NCBI GenBank assembly: GCA_905221605.1
Contig: CAJNDS010002240.1
Coordinates: 271,501-335,500 of the forward strand
DNA length: 64,000 nt
Reading direction: 5' to 3'
DNA from: Symbiodinium natans
Taxonomy: Eukaryota > Sar > Dinophyceae > Suessiales > Symbiodiniaceae
Shown here: positions 1 through 8,499 of the stretch, one piece after another
Numbering within the stretch: position 1 is the stretch's first letter
How the letters are laid out: the number at the start of each line of letters is the position of its first letter
Translations under genes and position numbers: made by a program
The notes under the pieces: generated by a model
Told to the model about the DNA's origin: nothing
What the model saw: the letters and a program-made list of their open reading frames with translations, nothing else
The model's database searches: none

Positions 1-8
1 AGTGGGAG

Positions 9-455
9 GTGATTTCTGTTCATGCCAGTGGTTTCTTGAGCGCGCTGTCAGCAGCAGTTACTTGTTGTCATGCTTTGTGTATGTGGCTGTCACTGTGTGA
101 CTTTGCAATGATGTCGTACAATCATCTGGATGATGTGCCCCGCTGCCAGATACTGCGCAGCGTGGCATGCAAGACAGTTGGTGTTCAAACGGAAAGACTT
201 CCAGAACTCTCGGACCTGCAACGGCTGGCTCCAGAGACGAACAAGCGCCGCAAGGCGGCGCCTTCTGTGGCGCCCTGGCTTCGTGTTGCTTCACGGCCCC
301 AAGAACCGGACCTACCTGCCTCTGAAGTACCGAGCAACTTTGCGCGGACAAGCATGCTGTACTCCACCAATGGGAACCTGCCTGAGACACTTTGGGAAGG
401 GCTTCCGAAAGGAGGCCAGGGCCTATCCTTGTTTGCGCTGACTTGTCGTTTGTGA
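9..455 (+). CDS. Hypothetical ORF, possible terminal exon
   Basis: An open frame of 148 residues ends in TGA. From about residue 34 the composition looks like ordinary soluble protein: MMSYNHLDDVPRCQILRSVA, then a Lys/Arg-rich patch (NKRRKAAP) and a Pro/Ser-rich stretch. I do not recognise a family. The first in-frame Met lies at the window edge, so the true 5' end may be outside or at an unseen splice acceptor. A second + frame and two minus frames are also open here, so strand is not settled. Nearest neighbours are other unrecognised ORFs and no telomere-like repeat is present. It could be chance in GC-balanced DNA. Confidence 0.3.
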   Translation: MISVHASGFLSALSAAVTCCHALCMWLSLCDFAMMSYNHLDDVPRCQILRSVACKTVGVQTERLPELSDLQRLAPETNKRRKAAPSVAPWLRVASRPQEPDLPASEVPSNFARTSMLYSTNGNLPETLWEGLPKGGQGLSLFALTCRL

Positions 456-669
456 TCCCCGACTGATTGCAGGATCGAAGGATACGTGGCGGAGCTCTGA
501 GGCAGTGGCCGAGAGTCGGCCAGAAGATGCAAAGCAAGGCTTGGGGAAGTGAAGGTGGTTTGTGAACCTCAGGCCCTACGCCCATCAGACCATTGCAGGA
601 TCTTGTCAGCTGCAACCGACGGCGGCCAAGAGCCGACCAGATCAAGGCACGTGTGGGATTTGATTATTA

Positions 670-1077
670 CTTAGTATTCAGATTCGAGAAGCGCACCCCT
701 TCAGGCTATGGGCCACCGTCACCTCCTCCAGCAGTCCAGCCGCTACCTGTTCCGCTAATCCCTCCTCCGCCGAAACACAGAGGCCATCTGACGTGCGGAG
801 TCCAGTCAGTGTAATGCAACAGACCGCTGGCGTCCATCACATTGTGCACTTCCAGGATGCACGACTTGCGAATCTGCGCCACAATCTCAAGAATCTCAAG
901 GCCATGAGTGAAACTTGTGTCCATCCAAAAGCTTCGTCTGACGACGTTGCACGTCCAGGTATTCCACAGCCGCCGCTGCAGGCTGCTCCTCCGCAGCAGG
1001 CTTCCATGACCAGGCACAGCTCAAAAACGGTGATGGTGGCTCACTCCAAGTACGCCGCAAGAAGCCCGCCGGCGTGA
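670..1077. other. Coding-like island open on both strands
   Basis: On the + strand one frame is open to a TGA at the right end and is rich in Ser, Pro and Ala. On the minus strand 706-1017 is also open and has a more protein-like hydrophobic pattern (for example THGLEILEIVAQIRKSCILE). I cannot decide which strand is used. No family is recognised. Confidence 0.25.
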
Positions 1078-1829
1078 AGCCGAAAAATGGCGTTTGCTTG
1101 GAGACTTCACGATGATCACGATTCCCATTCTTGCGCGTTGGACCAGCAATGATAAATTATTTTGAAGTGAATTGCGTTGAAGGTTGCTTCTGCACTGAGG
1201 CACGGCACGCCAGCACGAGGCGGCACGTGCCAGCACGCAGGCAAAGGCGAAGCTGCAGCGCATGAGATGTAGCCTGGCAACCCTGAGCTTAAGAAGACTC
1301 TGTCAGGTTCTGACTCAGATTCAACCTGGCGCCAAACCGCTTGACGCTTAACATTGAGCTGTGCTGCACGAAGAGTGATTGTCTTGCTGCATGCTTGTGT
1401 GTGTGTGTGTGTGCATGTGGCATCATGTCAGTTTTGAATGTCACGTCGCTGCCGATGCTGTTTGTAGAGCGCTGCTTTTTGTGCTTGTCAGTGATATTCT
1501 TTAGTTGGTCAGTACAGTGACAGGCAACGGGGTATGAGAGTACGCCGGCATGGTAGGCCGCTTTAGGGAAGACGATACGTTATTTAGTTTCAGACTTCGC
1601 CATGATCCTACCGCGTGTGCGATTTCCTCTGTGCCTCTTGCGAGTCGCAGACTGAGATTGCAAGGAAGGACGTCAGTCATGCGCTGGCACTTCTTTTCTG
1701 GGGGGCAGGTGATGGGGGGGGCGGGGCAGAAGGTTTATTGGGGGTTCAAGATCGCACTGACCCTCGGTCCACCGAGGTCGAATACCATGTGTTGGTCGCC
1801 CTGAGCTGACTGGAATGGCCAGGTGCGCC

Positions 1830-1830
<1 letters not shown>

Positions 1831-1898
<68 letters not shown>

Positions 1899-1912
1899 GC
1901 TCTCTCTCTCTC
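1831..1912. repeat. (CT)n microsatellite
   Basis: About 80 bases of nearly pure CT dinucleotide, with two single-base interruptions near the right end. It separates the ORF-containing left edge from the first degenerate telomere-like text. Confidence 0.95.
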
Positions 1913-2914
1913 GGTTTAGGCTATAGGGTTTCGGGTCTTAAGGTTGAGGGTTTCAAGTTTGAGCTTTGAGGTTTTGAGGTTTAGGGTTGAAGGAAAACAC
2001 AGGCCCTCACATAAACCCGACGGTCGCCTGACTCAAGGAGGAGCGTCGCCAAGGCTGTGGGGCTGTGGTCTTGTTTGGGAGGGCATATACTTAAAATGAC
2101 TGGCCTCCGCTAAGGGAACCCTTGGAAAATTGCAGGGGATTATCAAATTCCGGACTTAGCTTAAATTAGTTGTGGGGGTTAACTGATGGCAAGGCTAAAA
2201 TGGGGCCGCCCGAGCGTCAGCTAAGCAACACACACACACACAGAGTGCAGGATCCAAGCCGTTTTTCAAGAAACAGTTAGTCGTGAATTTTATCTTAGAC
2301 CTTGAATCTTGGAGGCGTCAAAGCTTGAAATAAGCCACTAAATTGGGCCTGGGGTTTTGGGCTGTTAGCCGCTGCATGAGGCTTCAGAGTACCTCGCTAT
2401 AGGCCGTATTTTCCTATATACAATTGAATGAATTTATTCTTATTAACAACTTATCATTAATTAGAAGCCCCAAGTATGTTGTGAAGTCATGACCTATGTA
2501 CAGTACACCCTTACGATGTTCGAAATAAGGCCCCCAAAATAAACTAGTCCAGTGCAAACTTGAGTTTTTGCATACGATCAGGGTGCCCAGATAGCAAATT
2601 TCGATCAGTGCCCGCATTAACTACAGACTCCCCCCCCCGCCCCCCCCCGCCCCGCCCCCCCCAATGCAGAGGGTCACCGCCAGGCCATGAACCAGAATCT
2701 TCTAATTATATCATAAGAAGGATTCAGCCGTGAGATTTTGGAGGCGGATGGTATTTCTCAAGGGCGTCCAGCGCATAATTTAAATGGATTTGTTTGAAAG
2801 GCTGCGTGTATGATATATTTACCTGCCTGCGCTTAAGGGTCTATAGGGCCTGGCCTTAGGTTTGAGAGTGCACTTTTGATAATACATGGTTTTTCGTTAC
2901 GCCGGGGCGATTTC
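1913..2914. other. Non-coding, degenerate telomere-like start
   Basis: The first 90 bases are degenerate TTTAGGG text. The rest has no convincing ORF; a C-rich run lies near 2629-2662. I see no gene here. Confidence 0.6.
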
Positions 2915-3015
2915 ATTAGGCGCTTAATCTACTACGCGCCTAAGCGCCTAATCTCTGACTCTTAAGCTCCTAAGCGCCTAAGCTCCTACGCCCCTAAGTG
3001 CCGAAGCTCTTAAGC
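2915..3015 (+). repeat. Degenerate CCTAAGCG array, left arm
   Basis: Repeats of an 8-9 base unit such as TAAGCGCCTAA and TAAGCTCC. The complement of the same unit appears at 3560-3665, so the two arrays form an inverted pair around a poly-C run and a C/A-rich ORF-like stretch. Confidence 0.7.
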
Positions 3016-3227
3016 GCCCAGTTTTGGTTGTGCGCTCGCACCCCCCCCCCCCCCCCCCCCCGCCAGGTATCCCCGGCCCCTGGTCTACGGGCTCCCCGAA
3101 CCAACCCTCAACCCTAAACCTAAACCCTAAGCCCTGAACACTCAAAGAATTTTTACGCGTTTGACTACGAGCAGCTCGTGCAATAATCCTTCCTCAGAGC
3201 AAGAAAATCAGCCAAAAGCATGTTGGT

Positions 3228-3460
3228 ACCCTGAAAGCCAACATGGCTTTCAGGGCACCAAAGACGCTGAACAGACAAAGAAAGCCCCGAAAGATGCTGC
3301 CGGCGCCCCTTTAGGTCCTTCCCAAACCCCCAACCAAAACCCAACCCGCCCTGACAAAACCTCCCTAAATTTTAAATTAGAGCCATCACAAAAAAACAAG
3401 TTCCATTCGAAAAGCAAAAAACAAAACCCCCCCGAAACCCCCCCCAAACCCTAGGCCCTG
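3228..3460 (+). repeat. Duplicated segment, copy 1
   Basis: About 230 bases that recur at about 4465-4660 with substitutions and small indels. Shared landmarks include GGCTTTCAGGGCA, CTGCCGGCGCCC and CCTCCCTAAATTTTA. The copy starts with a hairpin, CCTGAAAGCC / GGCTTTCAGG, around a 5-base loop. A 97-residue Lys/Pro-rich ORF runs through it, but copy 2 does not preserve the frame, so I call this a repeat and not a gene. Confidence 0.75.
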
Positions 3461-3559
3461 AGACCTGAACCCCAAACCCGGGGCCCTGGCCCCTTAACCG
3501 GGGGAGGGGAAGGGGGGGGAGGGGAGGGGGAGTGGGGGACCGGGGGAGCGCTGAGGAGG

Positions 3560-3665
3560 GAGCACAGGAGCTTAGGCTCTTGGGAGCTTAGGAGCGCAGG
3601 AGCTTAGGCGCTTAGGACAGGAGCTTAGGCGCTTAGGAGCGTAGGAGCTTAAGCGCTTAGGCGCC
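3560..3665 (-). repeat. Degenerate CTTAGGAG array, right arm
   Basis: Repeats such as GGAGCTTAGGCGCTTAGG, the reverse complement of the array at 2915-3015. Confidence 0.7.
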
Positions 3666-3784
3666 GCCCTAAGTCCTGAAATCCTGAAACCCTAACCCGT
3701 AAAATTAACTCCTTAAACCCTTCAACCCTTAAACCCTAAACCCAAACCCTAAACCTTAGCGCTTAGGAGCGTTAGGAGCTTAGG

Positions 3785-3945
3785 AGATTACGGAAAAAAA
3801 CCATCGCAATTTGGGGGAGGGTGTTGCGAGAAAAAACCCGGCACAATTTTCAGCCGTGCGAAAAAAAAACCCGTCACAATTTTCAGCCCAACGAAAAAAA
3901 ACCCGTCACAATTTTCAGCCCTACGAAAAAAAAACCGATCACACC
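3785..3945 (+). repeat. Tandem ~32-bp repeat, CCCGTCACAATTTTCAG core
   Basis: At least three and a half units, each an A-run followed by CCCGTCACAATTTTCAGCC and a short variable end. An ORF crosses it on either strand only because the array lacks stops. Confidence 0.85.
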
Positions 3946-3972
3946 TGGGGCAGGGGCACGCCGGGCCGAAAC

Positions 3973-3998
3973 GTGACTGGTTTTCCGGAAAACCAGTC
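3973..3998. repeat. 24-bp perfect palindrome
   Basis: GACTGGTTTTCC followed directly by GGAAAACCAGTC is self-complementary. A near copy (GATTGGTTTTCCAGAAAACC) lies about 115 bases to the right, at 4093-4116. Confidence 0.85.
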
Positions 3999-4189
3999 GC
4001 AATTTCCAATGCAAAATGCAAACTGATCACAATTTCAAAATGGGGACACCGGTCGAAACGTGATCGGTTTCAATTACGGATACAGAATCGTGATTGGTTT
4101 TCCAGAAAACCAGTCGCGTTTTCAGGGGACCCCCCCCCAGCCCAAACATGATCACTTTTTAAAGACCATGGAACATAAAAACCGATCAC

Positions 4190-4412
4190 ACCATTTTCGG
4201 CTACAAAAAAAAACCGCCACGATTTCCAAGACGGATTTGCAAAAAAAAAAACCGTCACATTTCCCAAGACGGATTTGCAAAACAAAAGCCGTCACATTTC
4301 CCAAGACGGATTTGCAAAAAAGCCGTCACATTTTCCCTAGACTGATTTGCAAAAACGAAACCATCACATTCCCCAAGGCGGATTTCCAAATAAAAAAACG
4401 TCACATTTCAGG
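4190..4412 (+). repeat. Tandem ~35-bp repeat, CCGTCACATTTCCCAAG core
   Basis: Five to six units of CCGTCACATTTCCCAAG + ACGGATTTGCAAAA with growing divergence to the right. It shares the CCGTCACA core with the array at 3785. Confidence 0.85.
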
Positions 4413-4464
4413 GTTTAGGATTTAGGGTTTTGGGTTTAGGTTTTTTTTTGAGTTTAGAGACAAA

Positions 4465-4660
4465 AGCATCATGGCTTTCAGGGCATCAGAAAAGATGCTG
4501 AACAGGGAAAGAAAGCCCGAAAGATACTGCCGGCGCCCTTTAGGCCCCCCCAAACCCCCAACCAAAACCCAACCCCCCCCTGACAAAACCTCCCTAAATT
4601 TTAGAGCCATTAAAAGCAAACTCCATTCGAAAAGCAAAAACAACCACCCCCCCAAAAAAA
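4465..4660 (+). repeat. Duplicated segment, copy 2
   Basis: Diverged copy of 3228-3460, ending in a long A-run. Confidence 0.75.
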
Positions 4661-4683
4661 AAAAAAAAAACCGACAAAGCCCG

Positions 4684-4850
4684 GAACCCTGAACCCTGAA
4701 GCCTAAACCCTAAACCCTGAACCCTGAACCCTAAACCCTTAAACCCTCAACCCTAAACCCTAAACCCTAAACCCCTAAACTCCAAACCCTAAACCCCAAA
4801 CCCCTACACCTTAAACCGCCTAATAAACCCCATAATAAACTCCTAAACCC
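4684..4850 (-). repeat. Degenerate CCCTAAA array
   Basis: About twenty 7-base units, many with substitutions (CCCTGAA, CCCCAAA, CTCCAAA). It follows the second duplicated segment directly. Confidence 0.85.
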
Positions 4851-4904
4851 TGTGCATAAAATATTATAATACATTAAATTATTATGAAACCAGGTTTTAT
4901 ATCA

Positions 4905-5075
4905 AAAAAAAAAAAAAGCCGCCGCATTCCCAAGACAAATTTGCAAAACACGAAAACACGTCGCACTTCCCAAGCCGGATTTGCCAAAGAAAGCCGTTGC
5001 ACACCGTGAAGAATTAAGAAGCCCGTCCCTTTCCCAGACGTTTTGGCGTGGAAAAAAACCCGTCACGTAATAAGC
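4905..5075 (+). repeat. Diverged copies of the CCGTCACA repeat
   Basis: Four or five further units with GCCGCCGCATTCCCAAGAC, CACGTCGCACTTCCCAAGCC and ACCCGTCACGTAA cores. Confidence 0.65.
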
Positions 5076-5189
5076 AATAAGCGCTTTATAACTTGGTGTT
5101 AAGGACAGCAACGGACGCAAATTGGGAGCGCACGGAATGGCAATTTGGCGTTGTGGGAGAGAGGCAGAAGGGGTGTGACTTAAAGATGA

Positions 5190-5445
5190 AAGATCGAATT
5201 TTTATATTATAAATTTAATTATTATATTAAATTAAATTTTATTAAATAATATTTAATTTGATTTAAGAAATAAACTGACGAATAAATTATATAATAAACT
5301 ACTTTAAAGTAAAGTTAAATAATTTACATCATAATAATAATATTAAATTAAATTTAGAATTATTTATTTATTATATTATGTTCTTAAATTAAATTTTACA
5401 AATAATTAATTTAGTTATAAATCTAACTTAAACCGCCTAAATGTC
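5190..5445. other. AT-rich block
   Basis: About 250 bases almost free of G/C, made of TTAAATTAAAT-like words. No ORF and no clear tandem unit. Confidence 0.8.
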
Positions 5446-5704
5446 GTGTAATAAACTTACAATGGCGACCTGGGAGCTACGCGTCCAGACAAGGAGGCAG
5501 GCCGTGGAAGCTCGTCAAGAGAGCAGCATTGTAAGGAGCCTGTTTAGGATTCAGGCCTGAAGGGCCGATCAAATCCCGTCCCTAATGTTAACCTAGGATT
5601 ACTAAATAGCCCCTAACATTAAAGTACGCCAGGTGTCCCGGCCGCAATAACAAAGCCCTGGCAATAAAGTACGCCAGTCGGGGCTTGTTTTTTTTTTGGG
5701 GGGT

Positions 5705-5845
5705 CCGTTTTTCCTCTCTGATTCTCTCTGACCCTTTCTGATCCTCTCTGATTCTCTCTGATCCTCTCTAATTCTCTCTAAGGAAAGGAATCCTGAGTGA
5801 TTCTCTCTGATGCTCTCTAATTCTCTCTAAGGAAAGGAATCCTTA
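5705..5845 (+). repeat. Tandem GATTCTCTCT repeat
   Basis: Units of 10-11 bases (GATTCTCTCT, GATCCTCTCT). A 23-25 base higher unit containing AAGGAAAGGAATCCT appears twice. Confidence 0.8.
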
Positions 5846-6202
5846 TTCAAAGGGCCTCACTCTATGTGGGGGGGTTTGATTGAAGGGGGGCGGGGGGGGT
5901 TTATTATTACTAGGTCAACATTACATGATGCCTTATTGCTGCGGCACACGCAGAAGCGATGACGGTCGAAACGAATCAAGCAATTTGCTCTTGGGCCCGC
6001 ATGGTGCTGCGGTTTGTGACACGCTTGTGCTGTGAGCGTCTGTCGCTGCTTGTTTGCTTGCTTCGTGTTTCTTTGCAGTCGCTTTTTGTTTGTCACCGCA
6101 CTGCAGAACACGAATTTCAATTGCTGTCTTTCTCCAGGCTGGGGGAACGCATCGACAGTTTCTTCCAAGTTTTCGGATGGCATGAGGACACAGGACCTTG
6201 AG

Positions 6203-6514
6203 TTAAAAGCCTGCTATTTGCCACACGGTGGTTCCTAGTGTCTTGCAGCCGAGCACACACCGCAGGAGGAAGGCCTCCCTCTTGACTTTGCTGGCCACGT
6301 TTCCCATCAAGGCTGCAGAGGTGAGCCCCTTGGACACCCCGGGCCCTGGCTCCCCCCCATCCAGGTCCAGCAATGATCTGTTGGCTGAGCTGCTTGTCTG
6401 CTGAGTACTTCGTTCCTGCGCTGCTATTATAGGTCGCTTGTTGTTGAACCCGCCTGGCTGCAGGCAGCATCTTTCATCAAAGCCTTTTGAGAGACGAACC
6501 ACGACCGTGGCCAT
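6203..6514 (-). CDS. Hypothetical ORF (103 residues from inner Met)
   Basis: Open minus frame with natural composition: MATVVVRLSKGFDERCCLQP at the start, a polar middle, then GPGVSKGLTSAALMGNVASK and a Cys-containing C-terminus, stop TAG. The frame extends upstream to 6676, into the right arm of the large foldback, so I chose the first inner Met. No family recognised. A + frame across the same region is also open, so strand is uncertain. Confidence 0.3.
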   Translation of the reverse strand: MATVVVRLSKGFDERCCLQPGGFNNKRPIIAAQERSTQQTSSSANRSLLDLDGGEPGPGVSKGLTSAALMGNVASKVKREAFLLRCVLGCKTLGTTVWQIAGF

Positions 6515-6617
6515 GCTTGGGCGTGTACACACTGGCAGATCAACGCCAAACAAGCTTGGCGACCCATTGCCAAGAGATGAGCAAGGCAGCGTTGCAATAA
6601 GTTCTGTGAACTGCCTA

Positions 6618-6709
6618 CGGCAAAGTGTGACAAGGGAAATCGACGTGGTTGCCAGGTTCCTCCTTGAACCTGGCAACCACGTCGATTTCCCTTGTCACAC
6701 TTTTTGCCG
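6618..6709. repeat. Long foldback: 42/44-bp inverted repeat, 6-base loop
   Basis: The left arm from CGGCAAAGTGTGACAAGGG to GTTGCCAGGTTC is the complement of the right arm after a CTCCTT loop. The only difference is a two-base length change in an A/T run near the outer end. No terminal protein-coding content is implied. Confidence 0.95.
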
Positions 6710-6987
6710 TGGTATCACCAGCTGGTCCAGCGGTCACTGAGTCTGAGAGATCTGCCGCGCTGCACACCGTCAGCCCAAATAGCGCGTAGCCAACAGCCAG
6801 TGGATGAGGGCAACTGCAATCTTGGAGGCAGAGACGAAACTGTTTGGCGCGGCTTGCTTGCTGACTTGACATATTGCAAACTGTCAGTGCTTGTTTCTTC
6901 TGAATCTGATTTCTGTGTGTTGTGGCAAGTTGTGGCCATAGATGGTGGGCCATCCTTGCCCCCCCCCCGCCCGGAACAAATCCTCCT

Positions 6988-7020
6988 CCCCCCCCCCCCA
7001 CCACCACACACACACACACA
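6988..7020. repeat. C-run plus (CA)n
   Basis: A poly-C tract followed by CACACACACA, just upstream of the best ORF of the left region. Confidence 0.8.
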
Positions 7021-7250
7021 GCTGCCCACCCACCCATGCAGCGTGTGCCCGAGGCTATGGATGCTGCCCTGCGCAGCCGTGACCCAGGTTTGCGAGGCGG
7101 CCAGATCTCCAACTAATGCATGTTGCCATGCTCTGTGCCATGTGTGGGAGATCCTTGCAGTGTTTTGCTGTGTGTGCCCGGTGCACTTCTGCAGTGTTTG
7201 CATCAATTTTGTAGCCCTTAGCAACTCCGGGTCTACAGCTTCCTGCTGCC

Positions 7251-7829
7251 ATGCAGTGCCCCGCGTGCATGGAAGTCCTGAGCGGGCCCAGGCACTGGAG
7301 TCCAAGTCAGCGGGCACACAGTCAGCCCGTGATTGGCGACTTGTTTGGGTGCCGCAAGTGCAGGCATGCACCTCCGGCCGACTTTCTTCGCTCGTCATGG
7401 GGCAGCCTGGCGGATGCGTATCATGCCGTGCTGGATGTGGAGAGGAAGCTTATGGACAAGCGCATCAGATTTCTCAACGAATACAAGGCTGCACTTCTCC
7501 CTGATCAGCACGACGCCTACCATGAGGATCTGAACGATGGCTATGGGAATGGGACCCTTACACACGCTGTGCTTATCTTGATTCCGGGCACGAGGGAGCT
7601 GATGTCCAACCCGGGCACGGTTGGACCCTACGTGGAAGCCGGCCTGGTGTGGCTGTCTAAGCGGCATCCCCGTGCCCATTCGCGAGTCAATGGATTTGTG
7701 GAGGCGTTCTATGCCTACTACTGCAAGCGCCAGCATGGGCCCGCCACCGCCATTCCCGATAGCGCGCTCCAGAGTTGGGACGAGCTGCTCCGGGAGGCCG
7801 AGGACTTCTTTGAGCGCTACGAGCAGTGA
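7251..7829 (+). CDS. Intronless hypothetical protein with CxxC pairs
   Basis: 192 residues from ATG to TGA with no interruption. Residues 3-6 are CPAC and residues 34-37 are CRKC, a spacing that could bind one zinc ion (inference). The remaining protein is mixed helical: SLADAYHAVLDVERKLMDKR, then a Gly/Asn-rich turn, LTHAVLILIPGTRELM, an aromatic segment FVEAFYAYYCKRQ and an acidic tail EAEDFFERYEQ. I do not recognise the family. The Met follows a pyrimidine-rich stretch that could serve as an acceptor site. Shorter overlapping ORFs in other frames look like shadows. Being intronless while the islands to the right are tiny exons, it may be a retrocopy or an acquired gene (inference). Confidence 0.55.
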   Translation: MQCPACMEVLSGPRHWSPSQRAHSQPVIGDLFGCRKCRHAPPADFLRSSWGSLADAYHAVLDVERKLMDKRIRFLNEYKAALLPDQHDAYHEDLNDGYGNGTLTHAVLILIPGTRELMSNPGTVGPYVEAGLVWLSKRHPRAHSRVNGFVEAFYAYYCKRQHGPATAIPDSALQSWDELLREAEDFFERYEQ

Positions 7830-7892
7830 CTCCCAAGTCATGTGGCGTTCATGGTCAAAAATACTGCATGACCCCAGAACTTAGCGTAGAAG

Positions 7893-7982
7893 CCAAAAGT
7901 TGGAAACCCAATAGCCTCAATCCTTGAATGGGTGTACAGAATCCCAGCACTTGGCATCCTTAATCCAGTTTCCAACTTTTTG
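7893..7982. repeat. Short inverted-repeat element
   Basis: AAAAGTTGGAAAC on the left and GTTTCCAACTTTT on the right enclose about 60 bases, just downstream of the 192-residue ORF. It could act as a 3' hairpin or be a tiny TIR element. Confidence 0.6.
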
Positions 7983-8343
7983 GGGTTTACTTTGAGTTAC
8001 ATTGTTCCCAATACCCACAGTACTCTAAGTGTAATTGGTCACGGAGTCATGCAGGATTTTGAATATGACAGCCATAGGCCGGCCCGGTCGCTAAAGCGGA
8101 ATTATTCTGCTGTTCATGATCGCGAACACGCAGACATGGAATTTGACACCTGACAAACAGTCAGCGTCCTGTCCATCTTGTACAGCTTTGCCCGCATGCG
8201 TTTGGGCAATCTTTACCGTGCGCCCTGAGCCGGATGCGCTCATGAGGTTGCGTCAAATGAACCTCAAACGAAAGCCCTTTGTTAGTCGCAGAATTAGGCC
8301 CGAAGATACATTCAGTAACTAGCCCAAAGTCATTAAGTTAATT

Positions 8344-8497
8344 TTAATTTGAACCACCTTTTGAGTCACCTTGATTAAGCTCGGCTTTCACGCGATTGTT
8401 TTCAAAAGCCATTTGTATGTGTTCATCAGACAATACATGAACTATCGAGTTCGGGGGAACCCAATAGAACTCAGAGTCAAAAGGTGGTTCAAATTAA
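8344..8497. mobile_element. TIR element, 24-bp arms
   Basis: TTAATTTGAACCACCTTTTG at the left end is matched by CAAAAGGTGGTTCAAATTAA at the right end, with one mismatch in the inner part of the arms. The 105-base middle has no ORF, which fits a MITE-like element. Confidence 0.7.
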
Positions 8498-8499
8498 CT

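Noticed and set aside
58-645. 195-residue minus ORF
   Set aside because: Composition is poor and it competes with a more natural + frame; not enough support.
3161-3454. 97-residue Lys/Pro ORF
   Set aside because: Lies in a duplicated segment whose second copy breaks the frame.
6692-7504. 270-residue + ORF and 227-residue minus ORF
   Set aside because: Cys/His-rich without pattern, contain translated CA and C runs, and overlap the better ORF at 7251 in another frame.
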